From: Adiantum capillus-veneris
Lineage: Eukaryota > Streptophyta > Polypodiopsida > Polypodiales > Pteridaceae
Assembly: GCA_014529385.2 (NCBI GenBank)
Contig: CM043962.1
Location: 41,144,598-41,208,597 of the forward strand
Direction of reading: 5' to 3'
DNA: 64,000 nucleotides
In this document: positions 48,801-60,400 of the stretch, piece after piece
Layout of the letters: each line of letters opens with the position of its first letter
How positions within the stretch are numbered: the first letter of the stretch is position 1
Notes under the pieces: generated by a model
Databases searched by the model: none
Seen by the model: the letters and a program-made list of their open reading frames with translations, nothing else
Told to the model about the DNA's origin: nothing
Translations under genes and position numbers: made by a program

Positions 48801-51800
48801 ACGGATGCGACTGGCACGCGAAACGGAGCCCAAAACAGTAAATTACAGCCTGCTGTGTATTTTTGCAGGATTAGGGTTTTGGCCCTAAACGGACCCTAAT
48901 ACCCCCAGGAGGTTTGGGGACGCAAGGGGACTGCTGTACAGGTGATCTGACGCATTTTCGGGGCTGAAAACAGAGAATTCAGCGTGCTGCAGATTCTCGC
49001 CAGGTTTTGCAAAGTGCCCGTATGCGTCGGGAAAGTCATTTAATGCGTGGGAATACTGACCGTGAAGGGTTCTAGTACAGTTATGTTGCCGAAATCAGGC
49101 CGGAGCAGTCAAAATTCAGCCAAGGTTGTGCGGGGCAGCTTGTAGGGATCCACAGCGTTTATTCCCTCTTTTGAACAATAAAGAAATATCGAAAGGGGCG
49201 CCTAAGTTAGGGGCCAATCTGGTGTCGGTCTACTCATACAGGTGCAATCTAGCAGCCTGTATCCCTCTCCCCTTTGTTGTGTTTTGAAAGTACAGGTAAA
49301 ATAGACGACTAATAATGGGTGAAAGCTAAATCAAGGTTTAAAGTAAAGTCTACCACCCTTTTTGGATTGAACAGGCCGGTTACACAAGGCACCTGAGATA
49401 GTTGTAGATGGCAAGAGTTCCTCCCATACTGCATACAAAGGACAAGATATTTGAAGCAGATAAGTATGTTCAGGACATGGATGAAATGTACAAGAAGGTC
49501 AAAGTGGCCTTGGAAAAGACTCAGGCAAAGCAAAAGAAAGCAGCTGATCATCACCGTCGTGAAGTGGTATATTCACTTGGTGATTGGGTGCTTTTACGGT
49601 TTGAAAAGGCAAGGTTAAAGAAGATGAAGGGCAAGGAAAGACTGTTTCCAAAGCTCAACATGCGTTACTATGGGCCTTTTCAAGTGTGCGACATAATCAG
49701 TGATGTTGCATATAGGCTGAAATTGCCTGACAGTTGGAAGATTCACAATGCGTTTCATGTGAGTCTTCTCAGACCCTATGTGGGTGATGTGCCAGAAGTT
49801 ATGCCAGCTGAAGATCAGCCGGAAGTCGAGGAACTTGACGAGATCTTGGTCTCTGAACAGATTTTGGCACACAAAGAAAGGAAAGTGAAAGGCAAGGTTG
49901 CTAGGCGTTACTTGGTAAAGTTTAGAAGCTATCCACCAATGGATGCTAAGTGGATGGAAGAAGGTGAACTTGCAGAGTCACCAACTGTGTTATCACTTTA
50001 CTTGGAAGCCTTCGATTTGCAACCTACCTTGACCCCTTGAGTTTCAAAGCTATATGGATTGTCAGTGTGACAATGGCTTCTGAAACAAATGATGTACATG
50101 GTATTTAAAGTGAGCTCAAATGAAATACCTGTTACATGAATGTTAGAGCTGTACAGTGTCAGTTTGTCAATTGCTCTTATGGAATGTCCAAAAGTTTGGT
50201 TAGTGCTATAGAAGTGAGTATTTCTTGTCAGTTTGTCAAGAATACAGTAGTTACTTCTATTAAAGAGTACATGTGTAACTGCATTCTTAAACTGTCGGTT
50301 TGGGTATGCTCGAAAGTGTTACGGGATCCAACGTGTACTATAAGACAGTGGCAAAATGTGCAGCTACCATTTTGTCATTGGAAAGTTCGTGACTCAAAGC
50401 AATGGCAGAGTGCGCAGCTACCACTATGTCATTGGGACAGGGTTCACACGCAGGCAATACATGAGTCGACGAGGTGTTGAATACGGCAAGGTTGACAATG
50501 AGCATGTATGTGTCGTATATGTGTCGACAGGTGTTGAATACATTAGTGTTGACAGTAAGGATGTACGACATAGATGCAAACGAGGACGTTTGAGATTTCA
50601 AGAGGCGGGTATGTCACCAGCGTGTGACTACTATCTATCCTTTTTGTTGATTTCTTTCTTATTATCTATTTACTTTCACTTTTTGGAAACACCCCTTGGG
50701 AAATCTAACTGCCCTGCATTGCATAGCTAGTGTGAAACTGTCCAGAGGGAGTCCAGGCCTGAGGGCAAGAGAGCACTAAGGTTGGACAAGGACTATGGTT
50801 AGCCAAGTGGGGTCATTGACTAGCCAAAGTGGAATCCTTTGCTACAGAGGCTACATTTCAGTTCTGGATGTGGCTGCAGTGTACAAAGAGGGTCGGATGA
50901 CCTAGAAAGATACAATGGCAGCATCTCCTAAAATTTAGGGAACTGCTATTTTGGGACTTGAAAATGTGTTGATGTCATTACCTCTGGAATGACAAAGGGA
51001 ACATTTTCTTGCTCTGCTGCAAAGTCAACTGACGCACCGGTTGAGATATTTTTAGCCGGGAATGCCCAAAGTCGAAAAATGTGCCATGTGGCACTCTGTG
51101 AGCATTCTGCTACTCTTGGCCAAAGAGGGGACGCCTAAAATGAGAGAGGAGGCTGATGTTCAGAATTGGTCATAGGCTAAGAGCTATGGAGTGCTTGCTT
51201 TCCCTCTTATGTATGCACAGTGCGGTGCCAGGAGTGATGCCCTGCACGCTACGCACTGCCCTCTCTCTCCCCTTTGGCAGTATGTTATGCCCCACTAGTG
51301 GGCTCTTCATTTGACCAATGTACAGTTGTGTGGGTTCATGCGCGATTGCCGAGGCAAGAGCCTCTTGTACAGGTTCTAGATTAGCTAGCGGCTAATCCCC
51401 CCGCAGGTACAGGTGAATTCGGGGAGGTTTCACGCTAGAAATCTCGTCCGATTCAAAGGGCAAGTAGCCCTACAGGTGCGGGAGCTCGAGGACTTGCTAC
51501 GGATGCGACCGGCACGCGAATCGGAGCCCGAAACAGTAAATTACAGCCTGCTGTGTATATTTGCAGGTTTATGGTTTTCGCCCTAAACGGACCCTAATAC
51601 CCCCAGGAGATTCGGGGACGCAAGGAAACCGCTGTACAGGCGATCTGGCGCATTTTCAGGGCTGAAAACAGAGAATTCAGCATGCTGCAGATTCTCGCCA
51701 GGTTTTGCAAAGTGCCTGTATGCGTCGGGAAAGTCGGTCAATTCGTGGGAATACTGACTGTGAAGGGTCCTAGTACAGTTATGTTGCCGAAATCAGGCCG

Positions 51801-54800
51801 GAACAGTTGAAATTCAGCCATGTTTGTGCGGGGCAGCTTGTAGGGATCCACAACATTTATTCCCTCTTTTGAACAATAAAGAAATACCGAAAGGGGCGCC
51901 TAAGTTAGGGGCCAATCTGGTGTCGGTCTTCTCATACAGGTGCATTCTAGAATATGTATCCCATTCCCCTCTCTTGTGTCACTATAGCGCAGGTATCCTT
52001 GGATCCTTCTCTTGCACGTGATCTTTTTGGCTTATGCCTCGTAAGACATGAGCCGTAAAGATGGGAACGCGCCTGATGCGCTATGAAGTAAGGGTGGGAG
52101 TGGCTAATAAGTCTGGGTTCTAGGCCCGAATATACTTCAAATAAGATTCCAATAGACTTTGGAATCGCTGGTCTGCTCTGTCTGCTCTTTTGTAGGACCG
52201 GTATGCTTTCACGAGGTAGGGGCCCGAAGATACTTCAAGTAAGATTCCAATAGACTTTGGAATCGCCAATTTTCTTTGTCTGCTCTTCTGTAGGACCGGT
52301 ATGCTTTCAGAAAAGCACACGCTTGATGCTCTGATACCACTGTCACAAGACCGGGCACCACGTGCCAATAGAAAAGAATAGATTGAACAGACTTTTAGCA
52401 CTTCAATAATAATTGAACTGAAAGAGAGAGACGACACACGACACGGAGTGGCGGAAGTCCACCCCAGAGAGTATTGGCCCCAAACCTTGGCGCCCCTTTT
52501 GGTATTTCTTTATATTGCATCAACACAGTACAACTCGGTACTCCACGCTCTGCACCTTCTCCCAGAAGTGTGTCAAAGAATGAGCCCATATTTAAAGGCC
52601 CCCGGCCATTAAAAGCAGTTTACATGAAAAGCTTTAAACTCAAAAGCAACTGGCAAAAAGTGCAAAAAGCTAATAAGTCTGGGGTACTTCAAATAAGATT
52701 TCAATAGACTTTGGTTTGCTCTGTCTGCTCTTTTGTAGGACCGGTATGCTTTCAGAAAGCACACGCCTAATGCTTTGATACCACTGTCACAAGACGGGGC
52801 ACCACGTGCCAATAGAAAAGAACAGACTGAACAGACTTTTAGCACTTAAATAAAAACTGAACTGAAAGAGAGGGACGACACATGACAGGGAGTGGCGGAA
52901 TTCCACCCAAAGAGTATTGGCCCCAAACCTAGGCGCCTCTTTCGGTATTTCTTTATATTGCATCAACATAGTATAAGCCGATACTCCACGCTTTGCACCT
53001 CCCAGAAGTGTGTCAGAGAATGAGCTCTAGCCAAGGCCCTTGCCCATTAAAAGCAGTTTACATGAAAAGCTTTAAACTCAAAAAGCAATTGGTCAAAAAG
53101 TGCAAAAAGTTGCCACGCGTTTTGCGAAAATCCGTACAGTTGCCACGTCATCAACGTAAAACACGGAAATCCGTACAATTGCCACGTCAACAATGTGAGT
53201 GGAAATTGCGAAAATCCGTACAGTTGCCACGTCAGCATGCCAGCGTGAAATCGGGGATTCCGTACAGCTTTGCCACGTCATCAGTTCCCCACACAATTCT
53301 TCTTCTACTTCTTCTAGGGTTTAGGCCCCTCGGCCAGGATCTGCAAGTCGGCTCTGTTCTTCAGTGGCTTGACATGTCAGCAATTTGTGAGAAACTAAGT
53401 GTGATTTTGCGAATTGCATGCTATTGGATGTACTGCCTTGTGGGGATGGGCATGGGCTTGATTTGCTTGCTTGAAATGTGAGAAGAAAGGATATGAATGT
53501 GATTGTAACAAGATTTATTAGATCAAGATATCCGCAAAAAGGATCAACGCGGTCTGGATGTGATTGCTAAATGGTTACAATTATCATGATTTGTATCTGA
53601 GACCCTCGACGGAAATGAGATTGATCAATGACTGATATCTTTGTAAGTGCATGGGTACATAGAGTCAGTGTCTACTGAAGAAAGTTTCTGTCCTTTGGTT
53701 GTTTTGCAGGGGTAATCAAGGGCAATCACATTACTTTCAAGAGGGGGAAATGTCACAAAGTGATGAGGTGGTGGTGTGCTCAAGTGAGGAAATGGCTAAG
53801 AGAACAAGGGAATTGAATCCAAAAAGTTTAGCAGAGGGGCCTAAACAGAGGGAGGGGGTTAGGGATTTTAATCCTAACCATCTTCCAACTTATGGAGCAC
53901 CGGCCGAGGGGCGTAAAACCTAAAAACTAAAAGCTTGAACTATCACAAAATTATGATGTGGCACGCCCAACTGATAGGACAAAAACTTATAAGTTGTCCC
54001 AACTTATGGGTACCTGCCGACAAGGCCCTAGGGACACTAGAGATTTAGAAGAAGCTGGCGGGCTGGCTGTATGGACTCGGATATTGCGCTGGCTGTGTTG
54101 ACGTGGCAGACCGTACGGAAATCTACAAATTACAATGCTGTGCTGACATGGCACCTGTATGTATTTCCACAGAACGCGTTGTCAGCTTTTGCGCTAGTGC
54201 TTTCGGAGCCAGGTGCTTTTGAGTTTGAAGGATTTTCATGTAACTGCTTTTCCTGGCCAAGGGCCTTTAAATAAGACCCCTGGGTCTCTCTTTGGCTCAT
54301 ATGTGCTGACGAGCTTGTGAGCAGAGAGGACCCGCGGGCAACTGTACTTTGCTCAAGCATTAATATAAAAAAGAAATACCTAAAGACGCCAGTCTTTGGG
54401 GCCAATCTCTTTGGGCACGGAACTACGTCGGGGGCCTTGTCGACTAAATTGAACTGTGATTAAGGGTGAAGTATTTTAAAGTGATTACTCTCTCGTGTGT
54501 CGTTCCAGATTCTCGACTTGGGGTGCCCAAGTCTGTTACATGAACTCTGGGCAGCTTTTTGGAAATCGCATTGGCTGATGACGTACGGAATTCCTCGATT
54601 TGTGCTGATAGTGTTGACGTGGCAGCTATATGAATTTCCGCTTTTTGTGCTAGTTGGCCTTGTCACAAAGTGCTGGTGTGTTAAGCCACTAAAAGAACGG
54701 AGCCAACCTGCAGATCCCAGCCAAGAGGCCTAAACCCTAGAAGCAGCAGTAGTAGAAGCAGAAGCAATAGAAGAAGTTTTACCAACTTGCAAAGTCTTAG

Positions 54801-57043
54801 CGAGTGGTCTATTTTTAAAGAGGAGTTTCCACCAACTTACGAGACTCCGTTCCATGGGGCTCAAGTGACCTAAAGAGACTAAATAAAGCAGGACCATCAC
54901 ACACACACAGGACTCCGTGGCAGACAATATGGAATTCCTCAATTTACGTTGATATGTTGACGTGGTAAACAATACGGAATTCCGCAACTTACACTGACAT
55001 GCTGACTTGGCACCCGTACGGATTTCCGTGATTTACGTTGGCTAATTTTTACGCCAGCTTTTGGGCCAGATGCTTTTGAGTTTAAAAGCTTTTGATGTAA
55101 CTGCTTTTCATGGCTAAGGGCCTTTCAATATGAGCCAACGGCTTGTTCTCTGGCATGCTCCGGGTGAGGTGCAGAGGATGGAGTACCGACGTTGTACTGA
55201 GTGGCTTAAGCCATAAAGATCACTTGCAAGAGAAGGATCCAAGATTTGTTTCGAGCTGCTGTATTTCTGAGAGTCAGTGCCATGCAGTGGTGGAGGTCTA
55301 TAGCTACCAAGCCACACACTCCAAGGACTTGGCAAGCTTTCAAGAAAATTTTTGGCCCGAAGTTATATGCCTTCTGACATTCTTTAGAGTGCAGCTTTTG
55401 GCAGAGTGGGGCTTGCCGGGGAAACCCTAGCAGATCACGACCTGAAATTGGAATGATAACCTTGGAGGTCTAGGTGTATATCTTGGGGCTACCATCACCG
55501 CCAGAGGAACATTGTTTGTCGAGGCTTGTTTCGATTATTCAAGCGCTTATGGACCATGCTGCGGTCGGCTACAACCTTATGGAAGAAACCTAACCCTAAA
55601 TTTTTGGTGCAGGTTTCAAGATGGAAAGTCACTCGACTTTTCGAGCTCGGCTGATGTCGAGATTGCTTTTTAAGTTTGAATCTGTTTGGGAAATTGTTTG
55701 GTGATCTTGTTTGGAATTTGTTTGAAATGAAGGATATTTGTTTTGAACCTTTCTTGGTGTTGATTTGAATTGTTTGACTCTGGTTTTAACATTGGTTTTA
55801 TTGATTGGTGATTTTACTCCCGGGTGGAGTAGTGAGAAATGTTGTTTTGGTATTGCTTGAAAACCTCGGAACGACGTAGACGAGATGTTTGGGGAGCGTT
55901 TTGTTGTATGCTTGAACCTCCAAATGACGCAGGTTGCGGTCTGGAGGGCGTTTGGTTGTAAAAGGCCTCTATATCTCCTGACCCGGACCTTTTTAGGTTA
56001 TGCAAGAGGGGTGATGAGGGAGTCGTTGAATAGCTCATGGCTCGGACCTGGATGGTTATTTGTGGGGGGAGTGTTCATCGACGACTTTATGTTTCTATGT
56101 CTTGTAACATGCATATGTGAGCATTTGTGTTGCATTGTTATGTGCCAACCACTGAATATTCCTTATTGGATGAGATTTTTTTGGGAAGCCAACGACCCAG
56201 GATATCAAGAGCTCCAATGAGACTCCTTATTGGATGAGATTCTTTTGGAAAGCCAACGACCTAGGGAATCAAGAGCTCCGATTTGGATTGAGAAAAGTGA
56301 CTGTCCCTCGGATTGTCCCTCGAAATGACCCTCAATTTTTTTTGAGCTAACTTCAGTTGTTTTACAAATATGTTATAATCCCGGACGATTACTTTATTTC
56401 AGATGTCACAAATTGTTGACGTGTCAAGCCATTGAAGAACGGAGCCAACTTGCAGATCCCAGCCGAGAGGCCTAAAGCCTAGAAGCAGCAATAGAAGAAG
56501 CAGAAGTAGCAGAAGAACTTTTACCAACTTGCAAAGTCTTGCCGAGTGGTCTATTTTTAAAGAGGAGCTCCCACCAACTTACGGGACCCCGTTCCATGGG
56601 GCCCAAGTGACCTAAAGAGAACAAATAAAGCAGGACCAGCGCACGCGCGCACACATAGGACTCCTACGTAGCAGTTGATGATGTGGCAGACAATACGGAA
56701 TTCCGCAATTTACGTTGACATGTTGACGTGGCAGACAATTCGAAATTCCGCAACTTACGCTGACATGCTGATGTGGCACTTGTACGGATTTCCATGATTT
56801 ATGCTGGTTGATTTTTACGCCAGCTTTTGGGCCAAATGCTTTTGAGTTTAAAAGCTTTTCATGTAAATGCTTTTCATGGCGAAGGGCCTTTAAATATGAG
56901 CCAAGGGCTCATTCTCTGGCATGCTCCGTGTGAGGTGCAGAGGATGGAGTACCGGCGTTGTACTAAGTTCAAGCAATATAAAGAAATACCGAAAGGGGCG
57001 CCAAGGTTTCCACCCCGCCACTTCCCGTCTCATGTGTCGTGCA

Positions 57044-57085
<42 letters not shown>

Positions 57086-57428
57086 TTCAGTTCAGTGTTA
57101 TTTGAAGTGCTAAATGTGTTCAGTCTGTTCTTTTGCGCTGGCACGTGGTCCCCGTCCCGTTATAGGCCCCGGGCAGTTTTGCATGAGCTTTTAGTGGTTC
57201 AAGTGCTTTTGGGGATCTGCTTTTGGACATCTCTCGTAAGTTTATAAGACCCTTGGGGCCACTCTTCAGCAAAGCATTCTGGACGCAACGTCTCGGAGAG
57301 AGTTGGACCCTCGGGAGTTGTACTTTGTGAAGAGCAATAATAAAGAAATACTGAAAGGGGCGCCAATCTTTGGGTCGAGTGCGTCTTGGCTCAGAACTCC
57401 GTCATGTCGTGTCAATTCTTCTTCTTCT

Positions 57429-57478
<50 letters not shown>

Positions 57479-60400
57479 GTTCAATGATTTTGCAGATTCT
57501 GTTCGTGTGTTGTTGACGATTTCTCGCTTGGAGTGTCCAAGCTTGTAACAAGCATCCTCTCCCGAGTGGGGAGACCATCACAATCCTAGGGATAGGTGGT
57601 GTAAGTAAGGCAACTCTGGGGAAGTCTATAAGCTGAGTCGTTCGCAATCTCTCTCTCTCTCTCTCTCATGCATGCAAAGTGAGCACCTCATATATGCCGC
57701 AAGCACCCTCGCACCATTCATTGCCTTGTTCTTTAATAAAGCACTAGTAGAGGGATTACAAATAGAGTGGATGAGGCACACCATTGTGCCTATCCACAAG
57801 TTCAGGGACATCTCGACGCGGAACTACCTGGCCATCATGATAGGCAGCACATTGGCCTAACACTAGATCAAGAGCAGAGCCCGATTCACACTAGCTAGAG
57901 GGAAAGTTGAGGTGGTAGACTTGTATGTATACCTTGGGATTGCTTTCACAACCGCCAGAAGCAGGTTCTCCATGGAAAGCGCAGCCAGAGACGTACTCAC
58001 TAGAGGGTTTGTTGCACAATGCACTAGAAATGCTAGAGCACAATTTCCACTAGACACGCTTCCAAGAGCCCCGCACAAAGGTGTGGCTTTTGAGGCCCTA
58101 GTTACTTTTGGCATGTATGCAGCACTTACAGCTTCATGGTGGGCACATATTGAGAGGCCACTTCATGATGATCTCCCGCATCATCCGCAACAGGCCCTTC
58201 AATCCCACATGACATTATCAGAGGGGAATTGGCCACACCACCCATGTTAGTGGAGGCTCTCTTCCACACAGTATGTTTCATGCAGAGATTAAGGGTTACC
58301 GCAGGGCAGATTCTTGTATAGAGCTTTGGAAGCATCTAGGCTATTGACAGAAACAGTTGAGAGTAAATCATGGTATGCCCAAATGATACAGTGTCTCACT
58401 TGTAAAGGTCTTGATATAGAGCAACCCCCACCTTTCTAGTACAGCCCAGTCTTTGACGATTTATATGCCTCTCATAGTGAGAAGAATCGGATCCTTGTAT
58501 AGGAACTCTAGCAATTATACATCTGAGAGGCATGCATTACACGCGATCAGCCTCTTCGATCAAGGATGCATGTTATAGAGAGCACTTCATGTTAATTCTA
58601 GAGCATGTCTTCGTCGAGCAGCTATATGGACACATATATGCCACATGGTGCTAGAGTGGTGATTGGACAGCTCAGAGTCTCATCTCACACACTAGAGTTT
58701 GAGGTTAGGCGGGGAACATAGATTGACAAAGAGCGGAGGACATGCAAGGTATGTGGATGTGGGGGGGAGAGCGAGGAGCACTATGTATGGAGATGCCGAG
58801 CATGTGAGAGCATACAAACATGATATACAACCCTTTTCACATGACAGCCCATACTAAGAGTTCTATTGGAATTGAGAGATGAGAGACAGCTTGGTCGCTT
58901 CTTACTGGAGATTCAAACGCGTAGAGAGACTCTTCCCGTCACCCACACACACTAGTGGAGGGCGACCAGCACATCTCACGGACTTCTTTCATAGAGCTGC
59001 CCCAATTCCACCCTTTGACATTTAAAGAGGGGTCACACTACAGTAGTGGTGCATATGTCCTAACAACTATCCTTTTGTTGCATTAATTCTCTCTATCTAA
59101 GCTTTTTTCTAGTGCTAGGCTTCATCGAGGTTGAGTCTGCCCTTATCTCCGGACTCATGACAGAAACTCAATACGGTGAACTTTGTGTTGATGTATACTC
59201 ATATGTGTGTGCGTGTGATGTGTTGGGATCATACATTAGGACTTGATTCTACACCCATCATTGGGCACTAATGACATTAGTCGGGATGTTGTAGAATTTA
59301 GTCAACACTAGGCATGATGAAGTTGATGGTTATTTTGTCTTATGCTTGGCTACCATGAGTCACTTTCCTTCATAGGTGAATTTGGGCTCTTCTTGTGTTC
59401 ATCTAAGTATATGATTTAGATGTATTAGTGGACATGCAGATTTCACATTGTGAAGTTTTCGTCTGAGTTGCGACTAGTTGATATTCTGGAAATTCTTTCT
59501 GTTCTCAGTGGTTTGTATGGCCTATCAACCACCTTTTTGTTGCATTAATTCTTTCTATCTAAGATTTTTTGTAGTGCTAGGCTTCATCGCGGCTAAGTCA
59601 TGATAGGAACTCAGCACACTGAACTTTGTGTTGATGTATGCTCATGTGTGCATGCGTGTGGCGGGTTGGGAGCATATGCTAGTACCTAGTTTCTACACCC
59701 ACTATTGGGCATTGATGACGTTAGTGGGGATGTTGTATAGTCAATACAAGGCATGATGAAGTTGATGGTTATATTGTCTTCATCATGGCTAAGCCATCGT
59801 GGCTAAGTTGACAGTAACTCAGTACACTGAACTTTGGGGTTGATGTATGCTCATGTGTGGGCGCGTGTCACATGTGATGTGTTGGGAGCATATGCTAGTA
59901 CCTAGTTGCTACACCCGCTATTGGGCATTGATGACGTTAGTGAGGATGTTGTAGTATTTAGTCAATACAAGACATGATGGAGTCGATGGTTATATTGTCT
60001 ATTGGGTGACTACAATGAGTCTATAGCTGCACTTTCCTTCATAGGTGAATCTGGGTTTCCTGGATTCATCCAAGTATATGTTTTAGTCGTATTAGCGGAC
60101 ATGCAGATTTCACATGGTGAAGTTTCCGTCCGAGTTGTGACCGGTTGATATTGTGGAAATTCTTTCTATTCTTAGTGGTGCGTATGGCTTGTCAACTGCC
60201 TTTTTGTTGCATTAATTCTTTCTGTCTAAGTTTTTTTCCGGTTCTAGGCTTCATCATTGCTGACTCAACCCTTGAACCCCGGAGTCATGACAGAAACTCG
60301 GTACACTGAACGTTGTGTTGATATATGCCCGTGTGTGTGTGCGTGTGGTGTGTTGGGATAATATGTGAGTACCTAGTTTCTACACCCACTATTGGGCACT

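Larger units (their letters stand above)
40828..49384 (+). mobile_element. family C inner element: near full-length chromovirus nested in its own family
   Basis: LTRs 40828-42305 and 47907-49384 (1478 bp each), primer site at 42306, gag 42412-43920, protease 43928-44515, RT 44585-45094, RNase H/integrase 45114-46877, integrase tail and chromodomain 46840-47334, purine tract 47891-47906. Total 8557 bp. Order gag-protease-RT-RNaseH-integrase-chromodomain is Ty3/gypsy chromovirus. Stops and frameshifts in gag, after RT and before the chromodomain disable it. Insertion site: the outer integrase reads ...ACTGG(A)AAG | LTR...LTR | CAAGGCACC, giving a short imperfect duplication of CAAG. Confidence 0.9.
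37330..51996 (+). mobile_element. family C outer element: internally deleted Ty3/gypsy chromovirus, hosting a second copy
   Basis: 5' LTR 37330-38795, gag start 38903, internal deletion joining gag to the end of RT at about 39462, RNase H and integrase to 40827, the inner copy 40828-49384, remaining integrase tail and chromodomain 49385-50040, purine tract 50596-50611, 3' LTR 50612-51996. The 3' LTR lacks its last ~100 bp and about 80 bp of the family-D target next to it are gone, so the right TSD is lost. Sense to the kinase gene. Confidence 0.88.
35450..53392 (-). mobile_element. family D element 2 (non-autonomous LTR element), split by a nested chromovirus
   Basis: Left (3') LTR 35450-36058, interior 36059-37329 and 51997-52784, right (5') LTR 52785-53392. 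AACTA lies on both outer sides. Without the family-C insertion the element would be about 3.3 kb. The interior has no pol. It carries the decayed short ORF, a tandem repeat at 36545-36770, and near the right end a partial duplication of primer site plus LTR. It is antisense to the kinase gene. Confidence 0.85.

Noticed and set aside
57042-57088. (TC)n inside the family D LTR as an independent insertion
   Set aside because: The shorter GAGAGA stretch is present at the same LTR position in the other copies, so it is an expansion within the LTR.
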